DNA from: Paenibacillus sp. HWE-109
GTDB lineage: Bacteria; Bacillota; Bacilli; Paenibacillales; NBRC-103111
Assembly (NCBI RefSeq): GCF_022163125.1
Contig: NZ_CP091881.1
Coordinates: 6,696,001 to 6,760,000, forward strand
DNA length: 64,000 bases
Direction: 5' to 3'
A program made the position numbers and the translations under genes. The notes under the pieces were generated by a model that worked only from the letters and a program-made list of their open reading frames with translations, ran no database searches and was not told the origin of the DNA. Positions 32,426-41,176 of this stretch are shown one piece after another (within the stretch, counting starts at the first letter, position 1; each line of letters begins with the position of its first letter).

Positions 32426-33631
32426 TTAATCAATGTTGTATTGACTTGTAAATTCCAAAATCTCATCCACAGCTTGATGAAACCCGCCTGATTTCCGAAA
32501 GGATTCACTGCTGTTTGCAACAGCTATTTTGAAAGATGATAGGCTTAATACATGATCTACAGCTTCAAGTAGTTGATTTGCAGTCAAGCCTTGCATTTGT
32601 AATTTAATGCCTGCTCCTGCATGAGCGACTTGCTCGGCAATGATCGGCTGATCCGCGCTTTGGGGGATTACAATTAGCGGAACTCCATAATAAAGAGCTT
32701 CATTGGTACTATTCATTCCACCATGTGTGATAAATAATTTCGTGTAGGGCAGGACATCCGTTTGTGGCACGTAATTTTGTACGAGGAAGTTTTCAGGGAT
32801 CTCCCCTAAATCGGAAATTTGGGTCTTCTTCCCAACAGACATCACTACCGCATGATCCGTGTTCCCAAATGCCTCGAAACAAAGCTTATAAAAGTCAATT
32901 GCATGGTTAAAGACCGTCCCCAGTGAAATGTAAATTGGGCTTTTCCCTTTGATTGCAGTAAAGTCGAAATTTGCTTCAGTTAATCGTGAAGAGATGGATG
33001 GACCTACAAATTTATACGTTTGGTCGAATGCCTCTCCATGAGGTTGAAATTCCTTTGTTGTATAAACGATGGTCAGTGGCGCAGGATTACAGAACACTTC
33101 GTATGGAGAATGGATCTCCGCATCATATTTTTCCTTTATCCTTGCCATTAGGCTTTGAAATTTATCATTAATAGGTTTAACAATTTCTGCAGGGGTTTCT
33201 GTTGAAAAATGTTCCAATATTCGATCGAATGACTCTTTTGTTTGTGCAAAGGAAGTACAGGAGTTGATGGCAGGAAGCTTAAGAATTTGTGCAAGCAAAC
33301 GTCCACAACCAAACATGGAATCATGAATCATGTAGTCGAAATGCTCATCTTTGATCTGATCAAGAACACTGGGTATGACGATATCAGCCGTTAGTAGAAG
33401 ACCATTGATTCTTTCAAGCAAATAATTTCTTCCGCCTGAGATAAAGGCCTTAATAAATTGTTGATCGTCAAATGTTCGCACGGAAGCCCCCGTCTTCTCC
33501 AAACGCTCCCGATAAGCTTCGCTAGCAAAGTACACAACCTCTTCGCCACGCGCAATAAGCTCTTGCACAACTCCAATAGTTGGATTGATATGTCCCTCTG
33601 ATCCACCATTCATAAATAAAACACGCGCCAT
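32426..33631 (-). CDS. YjiC-like UDP-glycosyltransferase (GT1, MGT family)
   Basis: The 401-residue enzyme has the GT1 N-terminus VLFMNGGSEGHINPTIGV and the UDP-sugar binding segment FITHGGMNSTNEALYYGVPLIVIPQSADQ in the C-terminal half. It belongs to the macrolide glycosyltransferase family (YjiC, OleD), which glucosylates small molecules such as flavonoids, macrolides or surfactins, often for detoxification. It lies 11 bp after the SRPBCC gene, in a MerR-SRPBCC-glycosyltransferase operon. Confidence 0.9.
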   Translation of the reverse strand: MARVLFMNGGSEGHINPTIGVVQELIARGEEVVYFASEAYRERLEKTGASVRTFDDQQFIKAFISGGRNYLLERINGLLLTADIVIPSVLDQIKDEHFDYMIHDSMFGCGRLLAQILKLPAINSCTSFAQTKESFDRILEHFSTETPAEIVKPINDKFQSLMARIKEKYDAEIHSPYEVFCNPAPLTIVYTTKEFQPHGEAFDQTYKFVGPSISSRLTEANFDFTAIKGKSPIYISLGTVFNHAIDFYKLCFEAFGNTDHAVVMSVGKKTQISDLGEIPENFLVQNYVPQTDVLPYTKLFITHGGMNSTNEALYYGVPLIVIPQSADQPIIAEQVAHAGAGIKLQMQGLTANQLLEAVDHVLSLSSFKIAVANSSESFRKSGGFHQAVDEILEFTSQYNID

Positions 33632-33642
33632 TTCTACACTCC

Positions 33643-34515
33643 CTACTCGTTAAGGCCCTTCAAGAGCAATCCCAGCCTGTCCAGGTTTTGTTCATTAGCT
33701 TCTTCACAAATGGGTTTGAGCTTTGTATAGTCTTCCTCTGTCTCGAAAGTCTGCCGGAAAGTAATCTCCGTCTTGCCGCCAACGTCCTCAAAGGTAGCAG
33801 TTAGGATAAAATGAGGTCTGGACTCGTGCCGCAGAACTATACGGTCTGGCTCGATTTCATGAAAAACGTTGCGGTTCGGATAGTCTGCTCCACCCGGTCC
33901 ATGCATCGTAAATTCCCAGGCTCCTCCGGGCTTTAAGTCGAACGTATGGAACGTATTGGTAAAACCGTCAGGTCCCCACCACTGGGCAAGCAGTTCCGGG
34001 TCCGTCCAAGACCGATAGACCAAATTCCGCGGAGCATCCAGCTTTCGACGAGACACGAGTTCAAAGCTCGATGCGTTGCTTTCCCCAAGTGATTTCCCGA
34101 GAAGGTCCAGCATTTCTTTCGTTCCATGCTCACGTTGTTCCGGTGTATCCTGGCCGTCGAAAAACGTTCCTTGTTCGGTAAACACCAGCTTAGTGCCATC
34201 GGTCGTTGGGATCAATTCAACGGTTGCAATGGAAACCGACATCCGGGTATCCCCTTGGTCCAGGCTGTAAGTGTACACTAGCCGTTCATTGGCTACGATT
34301 TCCTGATAATAAGCATCAAAGGTAAAAACAGGTCCACCTGCAGGGCCACCCTGACTAAATTCTCGCCCTCCAACTTGGAAGTCAAATACCTCAGCAGGCT
34401 GAAACCAACGCGCTTTGGCGCTCTGGTTCGACCATGCCGTAAATACGCGTTCCGGAGCGGCACGGTAAATACGCTCAATTTGGAATGTAGCGTGGGTCGT
34501 GTATCGTTGTGTCAT
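33643..34515 (-). CDS. Tandem SRPBCC (AHSA1-like) domain protein
   Basis: The 290-residue protein has two consecutive START/AHSA1-like domains. The first (about 1-145) contains RIYRAAPERVFTAWSNQSAKARWF and the second (about 150-290) contains RKLDAPRNLVYRSWTDPELLAQWWGP. Such proteins bind hydrophobic ligands. ATG at 34513-34515 is chosen (AAGGAAGGGG, 7 nt); the open frame extends to 34548 and would overlap merR. Co-transcribed with the MerR regulator, so possibly involved in response to the same inducer. Confidence 0.9.
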   Translation of the reverse strand: MTQRYTTHATFQIERIYRAAPERVFTAWSNQSAKARWFQPAEVFDFQVGGREFSQGGPAGGPVFTFDAYYQEIVANERLVYTYSLDQGDTRMSVSIATVELIPTTDGTKLVFTEQGTFFDGQDTPEQREHGTKEMLDLLGKSLGESNASSFELVSRRKLDAPRNLVYRSWTDPELLAQWWGPDGFTNTFHTFDLKPGGAWEFTMHGPGGADYPNRNVFHEIEPDRIVLRHESRPHFILTATFEDVGGKTEITFRQTFETEEDYTKLKPICEEANEQNLDRLGLLLKGLNE

Positions 34516-34544
34516 AATGTTGCCCCTTCCTTCTCTTAGAGAAC

Positions 34545-35021
34545 TCACAAATTATCGTTCAGAAAATCACCAAGCAGATCAAAACGACGTTCCCAGCTCA
34601 AGCGGCGTTCAATGATATACTTTTCGTGGCTTAACTTCATCGTTTCCAGTAATGAAACAAAGGCATCAATTGAAAGCGGTTCCTGCTTGTTCATTCGCTC
34701 GGCAACACGTTCGAGCTCTGCGAGAAGTTTCTGCTGGGTTTTTAGATTTTTTCGGACCCGTTCAATCTGAATATCCACGATGTCAGAGGGGGTCAAGTTA
34801 TGTTCTTTCCGTATCGACTGAATTTCTTCAAGCGATAAGCCCAAGTCTTTGAGAGATACGATTTGGTGCAGCTGCTTGATATCGGCTTCGTTATACAACC
34901 GATGACCGGAATCGGAATGCCCTGACGGCGTAAATAAACCAATCTGATCGTAAAACCGCAGGGTGCGAACTGTCAGTCCAGTCAATTTGGCCAGCTCCCC
35001 CACCTTCCAATGCTGCTGCAT
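34545..35021 (-). CDS. MerR-family transcriptional regulator
   Basis: The 158-residue regulator has the MerR winged helix (about 5-73, WKVGELAKLTGLTVRTLRFYDQIGL, HRLYNEADIKQLHQI) and a coiled-coil dimerisation helix, with only a short C-terminal part, of the TipA/BltR kind without a large effector domain. It probably controls its own operon through the promoter at 35065-35095, whose 19-bp spacer is the MerR hallmark. Confidence 0.93.
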   Translation of the reverse strand: MQQHWKVGELAKLTGLTVRTLRFYDQIGLFTPSGHSDSGHRLYNEADIKQLHQIVSLKDLGLSLEEIQSIRKEHNLTPSDIVDIQIERVRKNLKTQQKLLAELERVAERMNKQEPLSIDAFVSLLETMKLSHEKYIIERRLSWERRFDLLGDFLNDNL

Positions 35022-35064
35022 AACCCACTCCTTTCTTTGGCGCTAGCTGCTTACCGGTGTTTTT

Positions 35065-35095
35065 AGTATAAAACATGACGTTACGTAAGGTGCAA
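35065..35095 (-). promoter_or_regulatory. MerR-type promoter with 19-bp spacer
   Basis: Minus strand -35 TTGCAC (35090-35095), -10 TATACT (35065-35070), 19-bp spacer containing the near-palindrome ACCTTACGTAACGT. The overlong spacer with a dyad is the arrangement untwisted by MerR proteins. Confidence 0.8.
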
Positions 35096-35102
35096 GAGGT
35101 TG

Positions 35103-36392
35103 TTACTCATTATTATAAGGCTCGTCTTTGACTCCGTAACGCGCAAGCACTTTCTTAACGTCTTCGCTGCCCGACGCTTGGTTCGGCAAGGGCGCGCCGG
35201 CTTGAATTAGAAGCTCCGCAGCCGCTGGATAATCCCCCGCCGCATCTCGAAAGTGAACGGCTCCCCACGTACAGCTGCTCAATGCATTGCCGCCGTACCC
35301 GTGGGTTAGTTGAACAGATGCGCCGTGCGCAAGCAGCAACCGTACCGCTTCGGCGTTTCCTCGCATAGCCGCGTTATGAAGCGCCGTAAAACTCTTGTGA
35401 TCGCGGCGGGCATCCGCAGGGAACCCGGCTTCAAGCATCGTTTGAACAGCTTGAACCTCATTGTTCCATGCGGCATCGGCCATTATGCTTAGATCCTCGG
35501 GCGAGAGTGTCTGTACCAGATTCGAATCCTGCTCAAGCACAGTTTGCACAGCCGCCGTATCGGCCTGCAGGCAGGCAAGCAGCAAACGCTCATTTGAAGG
35601 GCTATGCTTCGCGATCAGATCAACAATCTCGGGATCATTGCGACGCGCCGCAAGATAGAACGGTCGCGTATTAGAGCCTATTTTGTACGTATAGATATGC
35701 CCTCCGCTCGAATCGCCAGACGTGAAGCTGCCGCGCCCGACTTGAGCTTGAAGGCACTCGGGAGCGGAACGAATGAAAGAACGCACCCGTTCCACATCTC
35801 CGATATGGATCGCCATGAAAATATCCGCTGCCGCGCCACGCTCAATGAGAAATTTGCATTTAGCCGTGTTATCGATCGCCCACTGAGCCGGCGTGCTTCC
35901 ATGATCTATATCACGCATGTCGATATCTGCGCCATGAGCGAGCAGGAAATCTATAATTTCATATTCCGTGGCATAATGAAGCGGAACCTGCCCATCGGGT
36001 CCACGCTGATTGACGACGGCGGGATTCATCTCGACCATGTCTTTCACTGTATCCAACATGCCCAGCGCTGCAGCCGCGTGTATATCGACGGGAGCTCCTC
36101 GTTCAATCAAATATCGGGAAAGGTCATGGTGATCATGATGTAAAACCCCGAATCCTCCGGCCCACCAACTGCTTTTTGCCTGCAAATCAGCGCCTTGCTC
36201 CAGTAATATGTCCACAGCCTCGCGGTTCCCCTTTGCCGCTACAGCGACGATCGCAGGCGTATCGAAGGCGAACCACGGCTCATTAATTTGCTTGGCAAGA
36301 AAGGGATGCTCGTTCAGGCATCGGCTCATAGCGACCGTATCATTACTCACGATCGCCTGTTTGAACTGTTCAACAACCTTCTGCTCGTTCAT
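35103..36392 (-). CDS. Ankyrin repeat protein
   Basis: The 429-residue soluble protein has at least six ankyrin-type repeats, clearest in TPAIVAVAAKGNREAVDILLEQGADLQ, VPLHYATEYEIIDFLLAHGADID, and FTALHNAAMRGNAEAVRLLLAHGASV. A middle stretch (about 200-290) is more diverged. Ankyrin repeats mediate protein-protein contacts; no catalytic domain or signal peptide is seen. RBS GGAGG lies 8 nt before ATG. It follows the acyltransferase-like gene by 42 bp and likely shares its mRNA. Confidence 0.92.
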   Translation of the reverse strand: MNEQKVVEQFKQAIVSNDTVAMSRCLNEHPFLAKQINEPWFAFDTPAIVAVAAKGNREAVDILLEQGADLQAKSSWWAGGFGVLHHDHHDLSRYLIERGAPVDIHAAAALGMLDTVKDMVEMNPAVVNQRGPDGQVPLHYATEYEIIDFLLAHGADIDMRDIDHGSTPAQWAIDNTAKCKFLIERGAAADIFMAIHIGDVERVRSFIRSAPECLQAQVGRGSFTSGDSSGGHIYTYKIGSNTRPFYLAARRNDPEIVDLIAKHSPSNERLLLACLQADTAAVQTVLEQDSNLVQTLSPEDLSIMADAAWNNEVQAVQTMLEAGFPADARRDHKSFTALHNAAMRGNAEAVRLLLAHGASVQLTHGYGGNALSSCTWGAVHFRDAAGDYPAAAELLIQAGAPLPNQASGSEDVKKVLARYGVKDEPYNNE

Positions 36393-36434
36393 GCTTTTAG
36401 CCTCCAGGCAACCATCTTTTTTGTTTCTCCATCA

Positions 36435-37523
36435 CTATTTATCAATCAAAATAAAACCATTCATTACACATAAATCTTTATCACTCTTCAGGTGGTTGTA
36501 TACGGCTTCTTGCAGGCTGCTTTTTCTAGGCAGTTTCTCTAAATCTGGATTCGTGGTTCTGAATACAAAGAACAAAAAAGACGAGTTTCTCACAACACCG
36601 CTTACGAGCTTAAACATGGAGCTGAATTTATTTATATTGCTGTCAGCACCTAAGATTTCCTTGAAATGCGGCGTAAGAAGCCATGAGTCGCAAACGAAAG
36701 CCTTATAGTTATATTCTTTGAAATACGTTTTATAGAACGCCAAGGCTTGCTCAAGGGATTCCCTGCATTTATCCGAGTCTAACGGTTCATACCCAGGTAT
36801 ATGCACATCCAATACATAATCATTTTCACCCAAAACGAGATCGTACTCGTCCAAGGCAAGGGTCACATTTTTCTTCATCATAATCCCATTCTCAAGCATG
36901 CAATTCGACATAATAGCCTTATCCGTTTCTCGCAATACAGCCGAAAAGTTGCTTCTATTCTGATCTGTGTCAGGGAGAGTGGTAGTAAACCCTTCCTCAT
37001 CGAACTCCACCTGATCATGCGGAATTATGACCATTTCACTAGTCTCTTTATTCCTATACACTCTTGCCTTCAAATAATTTTTCTTATAAATAAATTGCAA
37101 TCGTCCCACTCTGAAAATTTCATTTTTAAAATGGAGCTTCAACCAACGAAGTTCTTCAAATCCATCTTTCTGATGTCTATCTTTGTATCCTCGAATCCAT
37201 AAATTCACGTCGCTTAAGGTGTGCAGCAGGATCTCCTTGGGCAACTTGTGTTTCTCATAAAATGCTAGAATGTCATCGAATTTCTCCAACAGCACAAGGA
37301 GTGGGAAAAAGTTCGCACTTTGCAAATGACTAGCTACATTTTCTTTCAGATCCTCGGATAAATCATATTGGTTCTCTACAAAAATTTGATTGCGTGCGAT
37401 TTCCAATTGCTCTCTCAAAAAATCTGAGGACTGAATCTCATCGAAGCATTGTAGAATCAAGTCCAAGTTGTACTCATCAATTTGCAAATATTCATTGATT
37501 TTATTGATATACGATCGATCCAT
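36435..37523 (-). CDS. GNAT-like acyltransferase domain protein (NAT_N/GNAT_C type)
   Basis: The 362-residue protein matches, from memory of the family, the uncharacterised acyltransferases with an N-terminal NAT_N and a C-terminal GNAT_C domain: VLDVHIPGYEPLDSDKCRESLEQALAFYKTYF followed by KAFVCDSWLLTPHFKEIL. No catalytic residues can be asserted. The N-terminal 150 residues are helical. RBS AGGAGG. It precedes the ankyrin gene in a likely operon, and its substrate is unknown. Confidence 0.7.
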   Translation of the reverse strand: MDRSYINKINEYLQIDEYNLDLILQCFDEIQSSDFLREQLEIARNQIFVENQYDLSEDLKENVASHLQSANFFPLLVLLEKFDDILAFYEKHKLPKEILLHTLSDVNLWIRGYKDRHQKDGFEELRWLKLHFKNEIFRVGRLQFIYKKNYLKARVYRNKETSEMVIIPHDQVEFDEEGFTTTLPDTDQNRSNFSAVLRETDKAIMSNCMLENGIMMKKNVTLALDEYDLVLGENDYVLDVHIPGYEPLDSDKCRESLEQALAFYKTYFKEYNYKAFVCDSWLLTPHFKEILGADSNINKFSSMFKLVSGVVRNSSFLFFVFRTTNPDLEKLPRKSSLQEAVYNHLKSDKDLCVMNGFILIDK

Positions 37524-37577
37524 CGGTAATTCCTCCTAATTATTATGCTCATCGTGAACGCTGCGCTAACCTGTCCG

Positions 37578-38933
37578 TTAGATTCTGCAAGCGGATTCGG
37601 CAAGAATGGCACCAATCCGTTCTATTCCTCTCGCAATATCATCCTCGTTTACGTTGGTTGCGTTTAGCTTAACTATATTATTCCTCTCGAAATTCTTCAA
37701 ATAATTCCGGTCCAAAGACTCCAGTAGGATCGATTCTTTCTTTAATTTTGCAATAAGCTGCGTAGCGGAAATCGCTTTATCCAGCAAAATATGCGTGTGT
37801 ATGAACGGAATTTTCGAGCGCTCATACATGAAGGCGCCGCCGCTGCGGGCAGCTTCCTTCGTAAGCGCAGCATCAAGCAGCTTCGCCCTAGCCGCATATC
37901 TGCTGCGGATTTTGGCAAGATGGCGGTCGAACATGCCACTGCGCAAATAGATTTCAAGTGCAGCCTGTGACAGCATGGAGCTGTCGATATCGTCTTGCTT
38001 CTTGTACAGCCGAAACGTTTCAGTGAGTAGAACTGGGATGACCGCAATGCCGATACGCAGGCCGGGGAAAATAATTTTGGAATAGCTTTTCAAATAAATG
38101 ACATGCGATGAATCGTCATACGCAAATAACGGATCAGCCTTGCTGTCCTGCTCGAAATCGGCAAGATAATCATCCTCAACGATATATACATCGTATTTGG
38201 CGGCAAGCCTAGCAAGCCGCTTCTTTTCTTGGCTCGTATAGGAGCAGCCCAGCGGATTGTGGAAACGCGGCATCGTATAAAAAAACTTGATATCCTCTGT
38301 ACGAAAGATGTTCTCCAGCCTGTCAAAATCAATGCCCGCAAAGCTGCGCTCGATGCCGATGACCGGCACGCGGCGCGTCTCCAAATATTCAATTAACAGA
38401 TGATAGCCAGGCTGTTCGATCAGCACCGTCATCTTGCCGTTTGGGAAGGGCATAGCTGCAAGCAGCGACAACGCCTGCTGAACCCCAGATACAACAAATA
38501 TATTCCGTTCCTCTGTAAACACCTGATATCCCATTAATTGCTTGCGAACGATATCGATCAGGGAGGCCATTCCTTTGGCAGTGCCGTAAACAAATAAATC
38601 CTTCTGGTACGTGTCGATGGCTTTGTTAATGCAATGCTGAAAATCCAGATAAGGAAACACATTTGGATCAGGAGCGGCCTCCGAAAAGTTCAAAATCGGT
38701 GATGCTTGGCCTCGGGAGGCATTTGTCCCTTTGACAACGTAATAGCCGCTCTTGGGCATCGCATAAATGAGATGGCGCTTCTCCAGCTCATCCAATGCTT
38801 TAATGATCGTACTCTTGCTGCAGCCGTACTGCTCCGACAGCGTACGGATCGATGGAAGCTTTTGTCCGTCCCTATACGGCTCTTTCAGAATCAGTTCCTC
38901 CAGCTCATTCATGAGCTTTAAATACATGTACAT
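37578..38933 (-). CDS. MocR/GntR-type regulator with PLP aminotransferase domain
   Basis: The 451-residue protein fuses a GntR winged helix (about 1-75, KLPSIRTLSEQYGCSKSTIIKALDELEKRHLI) to a fold-type I aminotransferase domain, with PLP lysine in YLKSYSKIIFPGLRIG and FYTMPRFHNPLGCSYT. Start ATG 38931-38933 has AAGGAG at 8 nt; the frame is open to 38999 but that would include the operator. It is divergent from an EamA exporter, the usual genetic partner of MocR proteins, and probably activates or represses it in response to an amino-acid-like or B6-related ligand. Confidence 0.92.
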   Translation of the reverse strand: MYMYLKLMNELEELILKEPYRDGQKLPSIRTLSEQYGCSKSTIIKALDELEKRHLIYAMPKSGYYVVKGTNASRGQASPILNFSEAAPDPNVFPYLDFQHCINKAIDTYQKDLFVYGTAKGMASLIDIVRKQLMGYQVFTEERNIFVVSGVQQALSLLAAMPFPNGKMTVLIEQPGYHLLIEYLETRRVPVIGIERSFAGIDFDRLENIFRTEDIKFFYTMPRFHNPLGCSYTSQEKKRLARLAAKYDVYIVEDDYLADFEQDSKADPLFAYDDSSHVIYLKSYSKIIFPGLRIGIAVIPVLLTETFRLYKKQDDIDSSMLSQAALEIYLRSGMFDRHLAKIRSRYAARAKLLDAALTKEAARSGGAFMYERSKIPFIHTHILLDKAISATQLIAKLKKESILLESLDRNYLKNFERNNIVKLNATNVNEDDIARGIERIGAILAESACRI

Positions 38934-38954
38934 CGGGCAAACTCCTTGCTTATA

Positions 38955-38991
38955 ATCTGTAACGGTACAGATAGCCATTTTCTCTATTGTA
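38955..38991 (-). promoter_or_regulatory. Palindromic operator and -10 box of the MocR gene
   Basis: ATCTGTAAC-GGTACAGAT (38955-38972) is an almost perfect 18-bp palindrome placed just downstream of a minus-strand -10 TACAAT (38986-38991), at about +7 to +24. This suits autorepression. Confidence 0.6.
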
Positions 38992-39049
38992 GCATGCATG
39001 GCAGAGAGTTACGATATACCTAACAAGAACAGTTACTAGGAGGAACGTT

Positions 39050-40027
39050 ATGACAACAGCACAGATCGACTCCAAAACAAAGCGATTCGCCTACTCAGCC
39101 ATCATTATTTACTCCACCATTGTAGGGCTCTCTTTTCTTTTTGGAAAATTAGCTTTGACGGTTGCAACGCCGCTTGATAGCCTCGCTCACCGCTTTACCG
39201 TCTCCCTTATCGCTGCGACCATTCCTGTACTATTGGGATGGATTAAGCTTCAGATTAAAATTCGGGATGTACTGGCAATTCTCCCGCTTGCCGTCTTATA
39301 TCCGTCGATGTTCTTTGCTTTCCAAGCATTTGGCTTGCAATTCACGACCTCCGCGGAGGCAGGCATTATCCACGCGACAGTGCCGATCTTCACGATGCTT
39401 GCGGCAGCTTATTTCCTGAAGGAACGTACGACGAGGTTGCAGCAGCTTGCGACGCTTCTTTCCGTCGCAGGCGTCGTATTCATCTTTATCATGAAAGGTA
39501 CGACGATTGATCTAACGAATATGAAAGGCACGCTGCTCATTCTCTTGTCAGCCCTCTCATCAGCCGGATATAGCGTGCTTGCAAGGAAGCTTGCATTGCG
39601 CATCAAGGTGATTGCCATGACCTATGTGATGACGGTGATTGGCTTCCTTGTCTTCAACCTAATGGCGGTAGGCCAGCACTTGGCAGAAGGCACGCTATCC
39701 CGCTATTTCGAGCCGTTTGCAAGCCCGGTGTTCCTGGTGGCAATCCTCTATTTGGGCGTACTCTCCTCGCTCATTTCCAGCTTGCTCAGCAATTACGCTT
39801 TATCCAAGTTAGAGGCATCGAAGGTGAGCGTGTTCAATCATCTTGCCACATTAGTTTCAATTATCGGGGGCTCCGTTTTCTTGAATGAGCACCTAGCGTA
39901 CTACCACATAATTGGCGCTGCTGTCATTATCGCGGGAGTGCTCGGCGCGAATGCGGGGACATGGAGAAGGAGGAAAGCCGCGCTTTCACCTCCATTATCT
40001 GATCAAATGATAAATAAGAATGGATAA
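39050..40027 (+). CDS. EamA/DMT family exporter
   Basis: The 325-residue protein has ten membrane segments in two EamA repeats, with the characteristic end of each half: AEAGIIHATVPIFTMLAAAYFLKE and EASKVSVFNHLATLVSIIGGSVFLNE. DMT exporters move amino acids, nucleosides or other metabolites. RBS AGGAGG. Divergent from the MocR gene, which probably controls it. Confidence 0.92.
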   Translation: MTTAQIDSKTKRFAYSAIIIYSTIVGLSFLFGKLALTVATPLDSLAHRFTVSLIAATIPVLLGWIKLQIKIRDVLAILPLAVLYPSMFFAFQAFGLQFTTSAEAGIIHATVPIFTMLAAAYFLKERTTRLQQLATLLSVAGVVFIFIMKGTTIDLTNMKGTLLILLSALSSAGYSVLARKLALRIKVIAMTYVMTVIGFLVFNLMAVGQHLAEGTLSRYFEPFASPVFLVAILYLGVLSSLISSLLSNYALSKLEASKVSVFNHLATLVSIIGGSVFLNEHLAYYHIIGAAVIIAGVLGANAGTWRRRKAALSPPLSDQMINKNG

Positions 40028-40029
40028 AC

Positions 40030-40120
40030 CTGACCATTAAAAAGAGACCCACAGCAACGTGCTGAGGGTCTGAGTTTATATATTTAAAAGGGGGGCAAGT
40101 TTTATTATAGGCTTTATTCA
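40030..40120. repeat. 3' end repeat, copy 1 (includes terminator of the stalk-domain gene)
   Basis: This segment is repeated at 50868-50965. Both have AAAAAGAGACCCACAGCAACG, a stem to GGGTCT/GAGTCT, a TATATTTT(A) stretch, AGGGGGG, and TATAGGCTT.ATTCATTAA. Here it contains the stop codon and a minus-strand terminator (AGACCCTCAGC / GCTGTGGGTCT then TTTTT, 40035-40069). Confidence 0.75.
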
Positions 40121-40890
40121 TTAATGCCAAATTGAGATACTAGTCCGTTCTGGAAGTAATAACAATCTATACCCATTAATTTTCCATCTGTGTCCCATGT
40201 AACAAATATCTGCCCTTTAATGACTTGAGATTTCAAATTATCTATATCGATTAAGCCATTCTTATAAATGTCGTAGTCAGATTTATATCCATCTTTAGCT
40301 TCAATATCAAACCGCCATATTTTCCATTCGCCGTTCATTGCATCTGTGACTTCTGTATACTGATCACCAAACATAACCTTAATCTGCTCTTTGGTTAGTT
40401 GAAATGCCAAGGGATTTCTTACATCATTACCGCCTATTTCATTTTCAGCAGGTTTTTTCTCAGGTTCGGCAGATGGGGTTGTAGCGTTTTGCGATTGTGC
40501 TTTCATACCTTTAAGTATTTCTAATTGTTTTGAATAAAGTTCAATAAGTGCATCGAGGTTTTGAGGTTTAGCATCTGTACCAGTTGTCGGTTGCAATATA
40601 GCTACCTTTTTAGAATTATCCCAATCCGTATTCAGGTTTAGGATGTTGGCAATTTCACGTATTGGTACGTATTGAGTTCCTTGATAATTAATACTTTGAG
40701 GAAGACCTACCTTATCGCTCGTACCATAGTAATTATCGCCATGCAGTGTGTCTCTATTATCATCGGCAACGTGATAAGCAAATGGAACAACATTGGCTTC
40801 TATTTTGTATTCGGAGAACTGTGCGGCATAAACAGCAGTAGTAGTTATTAAAGCAACACCGCATGTCAATCCAACAACCAACTTCTTCAT
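40114..40890 (-). CDS. Exported protein with copper amine oxidase N-terminal (stalk) domain
   Basis: The 258-residue protein has a signal peptide (about 1-22, MKKLVVGLTCGVALITTTAVYAA) and one copper-amine-oxidase N1 domain (about 60-110, INYQGTQYVPIREIANILNLNTDWDNSKKVAIL), a wall- or surface-associated module common in Paenibacillus, followed by a coiled or linker segment and a C-terminal domain of unknown type. ATG 40888-40890 is chosen; the frame extends upstream into unrelated sequence that resembles a decayed transporter. Function unknown. Confidence 0.85.
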   Translation of the reverse strand: MKKLVVGLTCGVALITTTAVYAAQFSEYKIEANVVPFAYHVADDNRDTLHGDNYYGTSDKVGLPQSINYQGTQYVPIREIANILNLNTDWDNSKKVAILQPTTGTDAKPQNLDALIELYSKQLEILKGMKAQSQNATTPSAEPEKKPAENEIGGNDVRNPLAFQLTKEQIKVMFGDQYTEVTDAMNGEWKIWRFDIEAKDGYKSDYDIYKNGLIDIDNLKSQVIKGQIFVTWDTDGKLMGIDCYYFQNGLVSQFGINE

Positions 40891-41009
40891 CGTTACCAAC
40901 TCCCATTGTCTTTTATTTATAGACTCTTTTTGAAAGTATAAAGTTCCGCAATATGGTAAATTATTGCTTTTATTATCAGCCCGCTGTTTTTTTCCCCCTT
41001 TATGCCCCC

Positions 41010-41150
41010 TAGAGAGAATATTGAGCTCAGGAATCAGAGTAGTTCCTTGAATAACTGACATAATAAACGCGGCGGTTCCTTGCGTTGTTGCTTGTAAGAT
41101 CCCTGTAAACAACGTGGTTATTCCTGTAATGAATAAGAATAAGAGCGGGA
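41010..41150 (-). pseudogene. Possible MATE-family transporter fragment
   Basis: Between the permease gene and the stalk-domain gene one minus frame reads ANVPLLFLFITGITTLFT and GILQATTQGTAAFIMSVIQG then TTLIPELNIL. The pattern (TGILQA.GqgkaAfimSviqg..lIPll) resembles one part of MATE multidrug exporters, with an odd Glu in the hydrophobic end. No start, and the frame runs into unrelated sequence, so it is at best a remnant. Identification rests on short similarity judged by eye. Confidence 0.4.
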
Positions 41151-41176
41151 CATTCGCCTTAAGTGATCGGATGCGC

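Noticed and set aside
35604..36143. 179-aa plus-strand ORF
   Set aside because: Lies wholly within the ankyrin gene on the opposite strand; shadow frame.
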